Below, piece after piece: positions 1 through 7,446 of a stretch of 64,000 bases of DNA. Source of the DNA: Chryseobacterium lactis (lineage in GTDB: Bacteria; Bacteroidota; Bacteroidia; Flavobacteriales; Weeksellaceae); NCBI RefSeq assembly GCF_003815875.1, contig NZ_CP033924.1:3348001-3412000 (forward strand), written 5' to 3'. Under the pieces are notes generated by a model, which saw only the letters and a program-made list of their open reading frames with translations, was not told the origin of the DNA and ran no database searches. Within the stretch, counting starts at the first letter, position 1, and every line of letters begins with the position of its first letter. The position numbers and the translations under genes are program-made.

Positions 1-471
1 TGGAAAAAAGATCACAAACCCAAAGTGGTACTGACATGGGCACCGCATATCAAGCCGATTGCTCAGGCTGTAGGAAATTCTTTTGCAGAATGGATGCAGG
101 AAATGGACGTAGACTTTGTAATCGCTAATCCTGAAGGCTATGATCTGGATAAAAGCTTTACAAAAGATGTACAGGTAATTCATGATCAGGATGAAGCGTT
201 GAAAGATGCAGATTTTATCTATGTTAAAAACTGGTCTTCCTTTGACGATTATGCAGCAATGCCTGAAGTAAAAGGCGAGTGGATGTTAACCAATGAAAAA
301 CTGTCTCATACTAATGATGGGAAAGTAATGCACTGCCTGCCGGTTCGTCGTAACGTCGAATTAAGTGATGAGGTAATGGATGGAGGTCATTCAATCATCT
401 ACCAGCAGGCAAAAAATCGTATTTTCTCAGCGCAAGCCGTATTTAGTGAAATATTAGACAATATAAAATAA
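1..471 (+). CDS. argF': N-acetyl/N-succinylornithine carbamoyltransferase, 3' part
   Basis: The gene enters from the left edge; codons in this frame are open from base 1, so the start lies outside the window. It carries the carbamoyltransferase C-terminal motif HCLPVRRN. Ordinary ornithine transcarbamylases have a D-x-SMG ornithine-binding loop; here the equivalent stretch reads YVKNWSSFDD, as in the N-acylornithine enzymes of Xanthomonas and Bacteroides. The enzyme carbamoylates N-acetyl- or N-succinyl-ornithine in arginine synthesis. The residue that separates the acetyl from the succinyl type lies in the missing N-terminal half, so the acyl group cannot be decided. argB, argE and argH follow, supporting the role. 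Confidence 0.9.
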   Translation, partial: WKKDHKPKVVLTWAPHIKPIAQAVGNSFAEWMQEMDVDFVIANPEGYDLDKSFTKDVQVIHDQDEALKDADFIYVKNWSSFDDYAAMPEVKGEWMLTNEKLSHTNDGKVMHCLPVRRNVELSDEVMDGGHSIIYQQAKNRIFSAQAVFSEILDNIK

Positions 472-481
472 CTCTTACAGA

Positions 482-526
482 GTCCCGGAGGGACGATTTA
501 ACCCCAAGGTAGGAATCTATTCCTAT
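482..526. repeat. REP-like hairpin pair between argF' and argB
   Basis: GTCCCGGAGGGAC (482-494) is a perfect short hairpin followed by GATTTAACCCC, then TAGGAATCTATTCCTA (510-525) forms a second hairpin. The first resembles the hairpin-plus-GACCT units found between pyrB and carA, in diverged form. There is no T-run, so it is not an obvious terminator. Confidence 0.5.
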
Positions 527-548
527 CAATTCTAAATGTAGAATAAAA

Positions 549-1343
549 ATGAAACAGAAAATATACATCATAAAAATAGGTGGAGCACTCATTGATGATG
601 AGCGGTTGCTGGATCAGTTTTTAGATCAGTTTTCTGAAATTCAGGAAAAGAAGATTCTTGTTCATGGTGGTGGAAAGTTAGCTACAATATTAGCTGATAA
701 ACTCGGTATTGAGCAGAAAATGATTAATGGAAGGAGGATTACGGATAAGGAAACACTGGATATTGTAACGATGGTATATGCAGGAGGTATCAATAAAAAT
801 ATTGTTGAAAAGCTACAGCAGAAAAAATGTAATGCAATAGGCTTTTCAGGGGCAGATGGAAATTTGATTAAAGCTAAAAAAAGAGAGCATCCTGAAATTG
901 ATTTCGGATTTGTGGGAGATATCAATAAGAAAAGTGTCAACAGGAAATTGCTTTCAAAACTAATCAAACTTGATCTTATTCCTGTGTTTTCTGCCATTAC
1001 CCACGACAGAAAAGGAAACCTTTTCAATACCAACGCGGATACCATTGCTTCTGTGATGGCACAGGCTTTATCGGAAAAATATGAAGTTGAATTGTTGTAT
1101 TGTTTTGATAAAGAAGGGGTGCTGGAAGATGTAAACGACCCAAAATCTGTCATTAAAAGTGTTTCAGAACAAGAATTTACAGTGCTGAAGGAGGAAGGTA
1201 AACTTCACAAAGGGATTTTACCCAAATTAGAAAATGCGCTGGGAGCGATTAAAAATAATGTAAATAAGGTGTTTCTGATTAAAGAAACCGAATTAAAAAA
1301 CCATATAGAGAATCATCATGCAGGAACTGAAATCTGTTTATAA
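549..1343 (+). CDS. argB: acetylglutamate kinase
   Basis: At 264 residues this matches the amino acid kinase family. The N-terminal KIGGALI strand/loop and the HGGGK phosphate loop near residue 40 are both present, with NGRRITDKETLD following. It phosphorylates N-acetylglutamate (or N-succinylglutamate, if the pathway uses succinyl intermediates) with ATP in the cytoplasm, step two of arginine synthesis. Its last 26 bases overlap the start of the next gene (argE) in another frame, indicating translational coupling. The start is the ATG after an A-rich leader; no Shine-Dalgarno sequence is visible, as usual in Bacteroidota. Confidence 0.92.
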   Translation: MKQKIYIIKIGGALIDDERLLDQFLDQFSEIQEKKILVHGGGKLATILADKLGIEQKMINGRRITDKETLDIVTMVYAGGINKNIVEKLQQKKCNAIGFSGADGNLIKAKKREHPEIDFGFVGDINKKSVNRKLLSKLIKLDLIPVFSAITHDRKGNLFNTNADTIASVMAQALSEKYEVELLYCFDKEGVLEDVNDPKSVIKSVSEQEFTVLKEEGKLHKGILPKLENALGAIKNNVNKVFLIKETELKNHIENHHAGTEICL

Positions 1344-2400
1344 TAAAGAGGAATTATTAAATAATGCGATCGGATTGCTTAAAAATCTGATTGAAATTCC
1401 TTCATTCAGTAAAGATGAATTCAATACGTCGGTAGAAATTGAAAACTTTTTTAAGAAACATCAGATCCCAACCAAGCGTTTTAAAAACAATATCTGGGCA
1501 GTTAATAAAAACTTTGATGTGTTCAAACCTTCTGTTTTGTTGAATACCCACCATGATACGGTAAAGCCGAATAAAGCCTACACATTGGATCCGTTTGTAC
1601 CGATTGAGAAGGACGGAAAGCTGTATGGATTGGGAAGTAATGATGCAGGAGCGTCTCTCGTGTCTATGGCACAGGTTTTTTTACATTTTTATGATAAAGA
1701 AGATTTAAAATATAATTTAGTTATTGCGTTGACAGCTGAGGAAGAGATCTCAGGATTTGATGGAATTGAAACTCTGTTTCCTCAGCTGCCTAATATAGAA
1801 CTCGCTATTGTTGGGGAACCTACGCAGATGAATCTGGCGATTGCAGAAAAAGGACTTTTGGTGATTGATGGAGAGATGAAAGGAACTCCTTCTCACGCCG
1901 CTCATCCTAACAATGATAACTCGATTGTAAAATGTATGCAGGATCTGCAGAATATTTTAAACTTTAAATTTCCAAAGGTCTCAGAATATCTGGGTGAGGT
2001 TAAAATTACTTTATCAGGAATCCATGCTGGAGTACAGCATAATGTGGTGCCTGAGTCATGCAATTTTACACTGGATGTCAGGGTAACCGATGAATATTCC
2101 AATAAAGAGGCTTTTGAAATTATTCAGTCACAAATGGAATCTTCACTTACTGCAAGGTCTTTCCGATTGAATTCTTCAAAAATTGAAATGGATCACCCGT
2201 TTGTAAAGGCCGGACTTGAAATAGGGAGGACAACCTATGGTTCGCCGACTTCTTCGGACCAGGCAATCATTCCATGTACATCGGTGAAAATGGGTCCCGG
2301 AGATAGCAGGCGCTCTCATACTGCGGATGAATTCATCTATATTAATGAAATAGAAGAAGGAATTGAAATCTATATCCGGATTTTAGAAAAAGTGTTATAA
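1318..2400 (+). CDS. argE: M20 family N-acylornithine/N-acylcitrulline deacylase
   Basis: This is a 360-residue M20 zinc aminoacylase. Metal and catalytic motifs are in order: NTHHDTVKP, GLGSNDAGAS, TAEEEISG (catalytic and ligand Glu pair), GEPTQ, SHAAHP in the dimerisation lid, and SHTADEF near the end. Because the pathway carbamoylates the acylated ornithine, the physiological substrate is probably N-acetyl- (or N-succinyl-) citrulline rather than acetylornithine, giving citrulline; this is inferred from the neighbouring carbamoyltransferase. It begins inside the 3' end of argB, so the two are co-translated. Confidence 0.88.
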   Translation: MQELKSVYNKEELLNNAIGLLKNLIEIPSFSKDEFNTSVEIENFFKKHQIPTKRFKNNIWAVNKNFDVFKPSVLLNTHHDTVKPNKAYTLDPFVPIEKDGKLYGLGSNDAGASLVSMAQVFLHFYDKEDLKYNLVIALTAEEEISGFDGIETLFPQLPNIELAIVGEPTQMNLAIAEKGLLVIDGEMKGTPSHAAHPNNDNSIVKCMQDLQNILNFKFPKVSEYLGEVKITLSGIHAGVQHNVVPESCNFTLDVRVTDEYSNKEAFEIIQSQMESSLTARSFRLNSSKIEMDHPFVKAGLEIGRTTYGSPTSSDQAIIPCTSVKMGPGDSRRSHTADEFIYINEIEEGIEIYIRILEKVL

Positions 2401-2733
2401 CAGATGGAAGCGGGAAGAAGGACGAAAGAAACTTATTGCAGGTTGTAATTTATTCTGAAATCCAAATTCAGACTTCCGGTTAAGATATGTTTTGACCTTG
2501 CTCAGCAGGCACAAAGTTTAAGTTTTTAATAAGGATTTATGCAAAAAGAAAATTAGAAATGAAAGCTTTACTAAGGAAATGTTTTTTTATAGTTAATAGT
2601 AATAAGGAATGCTTTGCTGGGCATGTCAAAACCAATCGGTTATTTTAAATCAAATTATTATAAAATCGCCATAAACGCAATTTTTCGGTAAATGAAAACT
2701 GCAATTAAAGATGGCTGTTAAAAAAGATTATAT
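2401..2733. other. 333-base gap between argE and argH
   Basis: No gene, terminator hairpin or good TANNTTTG promoter was found on either strand. TATGTTTTG near 2490 is one base too long for the -7 consensus. argH may be read through from argE or use an unrecognised promoter. Confidence 0.5.
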
Positions 2734-4038
2734 ATGAAAAAGATATGGCAGAAGGACGACCTTGCCACCAATATATTAGTAACTCAATTCACGGTCGGGA
2801 AAGACCTTGATTTTGATGAGCGTCTGGCAAAATACGATGTAAAAGGCTCAATGGCCCATTGTAAAATGCTGGCAGAAAGCGGGATTATCTCAAATGAAGA
2901 ATCAGACCAGATGCTGTCTGTTTTACATATTATTTTAGAAAAAATTGAAAACGGAAGTTTTGAAATTGATAAAGAAGCTGAGGATATCCATTCTCAGGTA
3001 GAAGCGATCTTGATTGAAGAATTAGGAGATACAGGAAAGAAAATTCATACCGCAAGATCAAGAAATGATCAGGTTCTATTGGATATTAAACTGTATTTAT
3101 TGGATGAAATCCGTGAAATAACGGCATTAACGGATGAGTTTTTCCAGATTTTAATTCAACTGGCAGATCAGCATAAAAATGTTCTGCTTCCGGGATATAC
3201 GCATTTGCAGATTGCAATGCCTTCCTCTTTCGGATTGTGGTTCGGAGCCTATGCAGAAGCTTTGTTGGATGATGTGGAAATGCTGTTTTCAACAAAAAAT
3301 ATCATTAATAAAAATCCTTTGGGATCAGCAGCAGGCTATGGTTCATCTTTTCCGATCAATCGTGAGAGTACAACGTACAACTTAGGATTTCAGTCGATGA
3401 ATTATAACTCGGTCTATGCTCAGATGACTCGTGGAAAGTCCGAGAAGTTACTGGCAATGGCCATGGCAACTTTAGCTGGAACACTTGGCAAATTTGCGTA
3501 CGATGTTTGTCTGTATTTAAATCAAAATTTTGATTTCATCAGTTTTCCAAAAGAGTTTACAACGGGAAGTAGCATCATGCCACACAAGAAAAATCCTGAT
3601 ATTTTTGAATTGGTTCGTGCGCGATGCAACAGAATACAGTCGCTTCCGAATGAGCTTATTTTGCTTACAAATAACCTTCCGTCAGGATATCACAGAGACG
3701 TACAACTGACCAAGGAAATTCTCTTCCCTGCTATTGATTCGTTAAAGGAATGTCTGGAAATCTTAAGCTATACTTTACCTAATATCCAGGTAAAAGACGG
3801 AATTCTTGAAGACGAAAAGTATAAGTATCTGTTTAGTGTAGAGAAGATCAATGAGGAAGTGAAAAACGGAAGTTCTTTCCGTGATGCATATGTAAAAGTA
3901 GGACAGGAGATTGAAAACAATGAATTTGAATTCGAGCCGGGCGCTTTGAATCATTCACACCAGGGAAGTATAGGAAACCTTTGCCTGGATAAAATAGAAT
4001 ACCAGTTCAATAAACTGAAGAATAAATTATTGGGTTAA
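2734..4038 (+). CDS. argH: argininosuccinate lyase
   Basis: This 434-residue member of the fumarase/aspartase superfamily carries the signature GSSIMPHKKNPD (the mobile loop with the catalytic Ser) and the HTARSRNDQ substrate-binding stretch typical of argininosuccinate lyase. It splits argininosuccinate into arginine and fumarate, the last step of the pathway. Length is slightly below the usual ~460, as often in Bacteroidota. It follows argE on the same strand after a 333-base gap. argG and argC are not in this window and probably lie upstream. Confidence 0.93.
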   Translation: MKKIWQKDDLATNILVTQFTVGKDLDFDERLAKYDVKGSMAHCKMLAESGIISNEESDQMLSVLHIILEKIENGSFEIDKEAEDIHSQVEAILIEELGDTGKKIHTARSRNDQVLLDIKLYLLDEIREITALTDEFFQILIQLADQHKNVLLPGYTHLQIAMPSSFGLWFGAYAEALLDDVEMLFSTKNIINKNPLGSAAGYGSSFPINRESTTYNLGFQSMNYNSVYAQMTRGKSEKLLAMAMATLAGTLGKFAYDVCLYLNQNFDFISFPKEFTTGSSIMPHKKNPDIFELVRARCNRIQSLPNELILLTNNLPSGYHRDVQLTKEILFPAIDSLKECLEILSYTLPNIQVKDGILEDEKYKYLFSVEKINEEVKNGSSFRDAYVKVGQEIENNEFEFEPGALNHSHQGSIGNLCLDKIEYQFNKLKNKLLG

Positions 4039-4043
4039 AATTA

Positions 4044-4175
4044 AAACCATTAAGATAATAAAACACTTAGGCTGAAGTTGCGAAGTCTTTAAAATACTTT
4101 TAGCTACTGCCTTGCATTCGTTTGTAAATCCTTAATCTTAAAAAATCTTAACGGCTTAAGTGATCTTAATGGTTT
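4044..4175. repeat. 132-bp palindromic repeat element
   Basis: The ends are a perfect 13-bp inverted repeat, AAACCATTAAGAT (4044-4056) and ATCTTAATGGTTT (4163-4175). A second nested pair lies inside: CACTTAGGC and GCTTAAGTG. No ORF is present. It looks like a MITE-type or palindromic dispersed element in the argH-Lrp gap. Confidence 0.6.
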
Positions 4176-4270
4176 GATTTTATTCCGCTCTTTGACTTTG
4201 ATGATTGATTTCTGAAACGATTGAGTATCGTTGAAAATTGAGATTGAATATACTGACCAAAATTTTCTCG

Positions 4271-4337
4271 GAGATAAAACCTTTGCGCCTTAAAGCATAA
4301 GTTTAGTACGTTCTTTTACGTCTTTGTGTTTTATAAC
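4271..4337. repeat. partial copy of the trxB-downstream repeat
   Basis: GAGATAAAACCTTTGCGCCTT followed by a T-rich stretch and ACGTCTTTGTG resembles the right-hand half of the ~200-bp unit repeated at 34271-35044 (GCAGATAAAATCTTTGCGCC ... GCGTCTTTGCG). The left half is missing. The rest of the 4039-4420 gap shows no gene. Confidence 0.45.
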
Positions 4338-4420
4338 AAAAATTTCGTTGTAATTCGCTTGCGAATTTTCTTAGCTATCCCTAATAGCTTAACGATTCTT
4401 ACTAGTTTAAAATAAAAAGA

Positions 4421-4882
4421 TTACTCCAGATCAATTTTGAATTTAGTAGATTTTTTAACCTCATGAAGCACAATAGAACTGTGGTATTGTCCGATATTAG
4501 GAAGATTGGAAATTACGCTTACAGCAAATTCATTATAGGAATTAATATCCTTTGCGATAATTTTCAACATATAATCATATTCGCCCGAAAGGCTGGTTAT
4601 TTCCTGAACTTCATCGTATTTGGAAATGTTTTTCTCAAAAGTCTCCAATACTTTTTTGGATTGTTCTTTCAGACGAACATTACAGTAAACAATAATATTC
4701 AAACCCAGTTTTTCACGGTTTAAAAGCCCTACATACTTCTCAATAATTCCCTGTTTCTCCAATTGTTTGATCCTTTCATACGTAGGAGTGAAGGTAAGAC
4801 CTATCTTTTCGGATATTTCCTTAACTGATAATGTAGAGTCTTCCTGAATAATGCTGAGAATCATTTTGTCTTTTAAATCCAT
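4421..4882 (-). CDS. Lrp/AsnC family transcriptional regulator
   Basis: It has 153 residues: an N-terminal winged helix-turn-helix (about 1-60; DKMILSIIQEDSTLSVKEI then a recognition helix around PTYERIKQLEKQG) and a C-terminal RAM/AsnC ligand-binding domain (about 65-145) with the GEYDYMLKI strand. Such proteins form octamers that sense amino acids. It is transcribed away from pyrB and converges on argH, so regulation of arginine or pyrimidine genes is plausible but not shown. A TATTTTTG -7-like box lies upstream on the minus strand (4903-4910) without a good -33 element. Confidence 0.88.
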   Translation of the reverse strand: MDLKDKMILSIIQEDSTLSVKEISEKIGLTFTPTYERIKQLEKQGIIEKYVGLLNREKLGLNIIVYCNVRLKEQSKKVLETFEKNISKYDEVQEITSLSGEYDYMLKIIAKDINSYNEFAVSVISNLPNIGQYHSSIVLHEVKKSTKFKIDLE

Positions 4883-4968
4883 AGAACTGATTTGAATGGT
4901 AACAAAAATATTAATTTTAAATGAGAATAAGGAAATACTGACGTTTTTAATTTATTTCAAACTTTGTT

Positions 4969-4999
4969 TTTGGAGGTTCATAAAATTTTTGTATCTTTG
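4969..4999 (+). promoter_or_regulatory. Bacteroidota-type promoter of pyrB
   Basis: TTTG (4969-4972), a 19-base spacer and TATCTTTG (4992-4999) match the flavobacterial consensus TTG-N17-19-TANNTTTG exactly. Transcription would start near 5005, almost at the ATG of the leader ORF, giving a nearly leaderless mRNA for that peptide. Confidence 0.85.
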
Positions 5000-5005
5000 C
5001 ACCTA

Positions 5006-5077
5006 ATGAATAAAAAAGCATTTATATCATTAGATTTACCAGGCGAAAGCGCCCTTTACGATATTTATTGTTATTAG
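5006..5077 (+). CDS. pyrB leader peptide, 23 codons
   Basis: An ATG directly behind the promoter opens a 23-codon frame that begins MNKKAFIS and ends YDIYCY, stopping with TAG at 5075-5077. The stop codon overlaps the base of the downstream terminator stem (5076-5097). A small hairpin, GGCGAAAGCGCC (5042-5053), lies inside the ORF, and the segment after it is T-rich (TATTTATTGTTATTAG), so UTP shortage could slow RNA polymerase there. This is the layout of the enterobacterial pyrBI leader; the sequence is not homologous as far as can be judged. Translation is inferred. Confidence 0.65.
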   Translation: MNKKAFISLDLPGESALYDIYCY

Positions 5078-5103
5078 CGAAGATTGTTGTCTTCGCTTTT
5101 TTT
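5076..5103 (+). terminator. intrinsic terminator / attenuator in the pyrB leader
   Basis: AGCGAAGA (5076-5083), loop TTGTTG, TCTTCGCT (5090-5097), then an unbroken run of T to 5103. It sits between the leader ORF and the pyrB start and would end transcription before pyrB unless a ribosome at the leader stop codon masks its 5' arm. Confidence 0.8.
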
Positions 5104-5122
5104 ATGCCCAAAAATAAGAATT

Positions 5123-6013
5123 ATGTTTACGATTACAGAACTAAGCACCGAGAGAATCAACAGTATACTGACAGAAGCATTAGCTTTTGCAAACGGAAAA
5201 ACTGCTAAAATTGAAGGAGAAGTTTTTTGCTCAAACCTTTTCTTCGAAGACAGCACAAGAACAAAGACAAGTTTTGATCTTGCAGAAAGAAAACTGGGAC
5301 TTCAGGTAGTTCCTTTTGATGCATCACACAGTTCGGTAAATAAAGGAGAAAGTCTTTATGATACAGTGAAGACTATCGAAAGTATAGGAGTAAACCTGGT
5401 AGTGATCCGTGACAAAAAGGACAGATATTTTGAAGAACTAAAAAATATAACGATTCCTGTAATCAATGGAGGAGACGGAACAGGAAATCATCCTTCACAA
5501 TGTATGCTGGATTTACTGACGATCTATCAGGAGTTTGGAAAGTTTGAAGGGTTAAAAGTAGGAATTGTAGGAGATGTAAAGCACAGTCGTGTTGCCAATT
5601 CAAATGCAGAGGCATTAAGAAGATTAGGCGCTAAAGTATACTTCTCAGGACCCGAACAATGGTTTGATGAAGGAGCTTTAATCAACGGAACCTATCTTTC
5701 GGTAGATGAATTGACCGCTGAAGTAGATGTCCTGATGTTATTAAGAATCCAGCACGAAAGACACGATTCTGCCATGAGCTTTACCGCTTCGGAATACCAT
5801 AAAAGATATGGCCTGACCAAAGAAAGAGAGAAAGCAATGAAAAAAGAAGCAATCATCATGCACCCGGCACCGATCAACAGAGGAGTGGAAATAGATTCTG
5901 ATCTGGTGGAATGCGAAAGATCAAGAGTCTTCAAGCAAATGCAAAACGGAGTCTTCGCAAGAATGGCCATTCTGAAAGAAGCGCTGGAAGAAAAAGGATT
6001 CGCCTTTAAATAA
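5123..6013 (+). CDS. pyrB: aspartate carbamoyltransferase catalytic subunit
   Basis: It has 296 residues from the ATG at 5123. A longer in-frame start (TTG 5084) would lie inside the terminator and is rejected. The carbamoyl phosphate motif STRTKTSF and the HPSQ motif are present. It makes carbamoylaspartate, the first committed step of pyrimidine synthesis. No regulatory pyrI subunit follows, so control is probably at the leader attenuator rather than by CTP allostery. carA and carB lie just downstream on the same strand. Confidence 0.93.
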   Translation: MFTITELSTERINSILTEALAFANGKTAKIEGEVFCSNLFFEDSTRTKTSFDLAERKLGLQVVPFDASHSSVNKGESLYDTVKTIESIGVNLVVIRDKKDRYFEELKNITIPVINGGDGTGNHPSQCMLDLLTIYQEFGKFEGLKVGIVGDVKHSRVANSNAEALRRLGAKVYFSGPEQWFDEGALINGTYLSVDELTAEVDVLMLLRIQHERHDSAMSFTASEYHKRYGLTKEREKAMKKEAIIMHPAPINRGVEIDSDLVECERSRVFKQMQNGVFARMAILKEALEEKGFAFK

Positions 6014-6035
6014 GAGCCAAGTTAAAAGGTAGTGA

Positions 6036-6180
6036 GCTCCGTAGGAGCGACCTGATAATAGCCATGAGGTATACAACCCTCAAAGATTATATAAGCCCCG
6101 AAGGGGCGACCTATTAATAACCATGGGTGAAACCCTTGGGAATAATAAAAAAAGAGCCTCGTAGAGGCGACCTGTTAATA
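6036..6180. repeat. three-unit REP-like hairpin array in the pyrB-carA gap
   Basis: Three hairpins, GCTCCGTAGGAGC (6036-6048), GCCCCGAAGGGGC (6095-6107) and GCCTCGTAGAGGC (6156-6168), recur every ~60 bases. Each is followed by GACCT and a TAATAA-like tail. Compensatory changes keep the stems paired while sequence differs. Between them are the partly palindromic CCATGAGGTATACAACCCTCA and CCATGGGTGAAACCCTTGGG. Confidence 0.75.
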
Positions 6181-6204
6181 AAAAAGAAAATCTAAATAGA
6201 AAAA

Positions 6205-7281
6205 ATGAAGAAAAAATTAATACTGGAGTCCGGTGAAGTGTTTCATGGAGAAGGTTTCGGAGCAGAATTGGAAACTGCAGGTGAAGTAGTTTTCAATACC
6301 GGAATGACAGGGTATCAGGAATTGATTTCTGACCCATCATATTGTGGCCAGATAGTTTGTATGACCTATCCGCTTATCGGGAATTATGGTATTAACCGTG
6401 ATGATTATGAAAGTATTGAGCCGGCAATTAAAGGGCTTATCGTAAAAGAACTTTGCGATCTTCCTTCCAACTTCCGTACTCAGATTACTTTAGATGAATT
6501 ATTTAAAAAGAAAAACCTTTCAGGAATTTCAGGAATCGATACGAGAAGACTGACAAGAATTCTTCGTAACTCCGGAGTTGTAAAGGGAAAAATCGTAAAC
6601 GCTGATGCTGATGAGAATGCTGTAGCTTCAGAATTGAAGTCAACCAATTTCCCAACTAACCAGGTTGAAGAGGTGTCTACAAAAACACCTTACGCGAACC
6701 CAAACAGAGGCTTTAAAGTAGTTTTGGTAGATTTTGGAGCAAAATTGGGAATCATCAGAGAGTTGTCACAGAGAAATTGTGATATCATCGTAGTATCTCA
6801 TGATACGACGGCTGAAGAAATCCTGTTGATGAATCCTGATGGAATCATGCTTTCAAATGGACCTGGTGACCCTGAAGATGTACCACACGCTTTAGATATG
6901 ATCCGTGGATTATTAGGAAAAGTTCCGATCTTCGGAATCTGTTTAGGACACCAGTTGATTGGTCTGGCTTGTGGAGCAAAGACTTTCAAATTGAAATTCG
7001 GACACAGAGGAGGAAACCATCCGGTACTGGACTTAGAGAAAAACACAGTGGCTATCACTTCGCAAAACCATGGATATGCAGTAGACCAGGAAAGTTTGAA
7101 GGGAACAGACCTTATCGAAACGCATATCGCTTTGAATGACAGAACCAACGAAGGTCTGAAACATAAAATTCACCCTTGTTTCTCTGTTCAGTATCACCCT
7201 GAAGCAAGCCCGGGTCCTGAAGATGCAAACTATTTGTTTGATGAGTTCATTCAATTAATGGAGGACTTTAAAAATAAATAA
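6205..7281 (+). CDS. carA: carbamoyl phosphate synthase small (glutaminase) subunit
   Basis: This 358-residue protein has an N-terminal CPSase small-chain domain (about 1-140) and a C-terminal class I glutamine amidotransferase domain. The nucleophile Cys246 sits in FGICLGHQ, and His331/Glu333 in QYHPE complete the triad. It hydrolyses glutamine and channels ammonia to CarB. The product, carbamoyl phosphate, feeds both PyrB and the ArgF'-type enzyme encoded nearby. It is separated from carB by 165 bases that contain a dispersed repeat. Confidence 0.94.
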   Translation: MKKKLILESGEVFHGEGFGAELETAGEVVFNTGMTGYQELISDPSYCGQIVCMTYPLIGNYGINRDDYESIEPAIKGLIVKELCDLPSNFRTQITLDELFKKKNLSGISGIDTRRLTRILRNSGVVKGKIVNADADENAVASELKSTNFPTNQVEEVSTKTPYANPNRGFKVVLVDFGAKLGIIRELSQRNCDIIVVSHDTTAEEILLMNPDGIMLSNGPGDPEDVPHALDMIRGLLGKVPIFGICLGHQLIGLACGAKTFKLKFGHRGGNHPVLDLEKNTVAITSQNHGYAVDQESLKGTDLIETHIALNDRTNEGLKHKIHPCFSVQYHPEASPGPEDANYLFDEFIQLMEDFKNK

Positions 7282-7288
7282 GACGGCT

Positions 7289-7366
7289 TTTTGTCATTCT
7301 GAACAAAGCGACAGCGGAGTGAAGAATCTCAACAATAACAGGTTAGATTCCTACGGAATGACAAAA
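7289..7366. repeat. 78-bp inverted-repeat element between carA and carB
   Basis: TTTTGTCATTC (7289-7299) and GAATGACAAAA (7356-7366) are perfect 11-bp inverted ends. The interior (GAACAAAGCGACAGCGG, AGTGAAGAATCT) matches the core of the larger element at 21529-21685 (GTCATTCTGAATGAAATG, AGTGAAGAATCTT), so both belong to one dispersed family. Confidence 0.65.
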
Positions 7367-7446
7367 TACAATATAGGTCTGATAAAGTAAAAACTACAAA
7401 GTTTAGGATCTTGACTCTTGATTCTTAACTCTAATTAAAAAGAAAA

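Noticed and set aside
5084..5122. A pyrB start at TTG 5084, giving 13 extra residues
   Set aside because: It lies inside the terminator hairpin and adds no conserved residues; ATG 5123 gives the usual family start.
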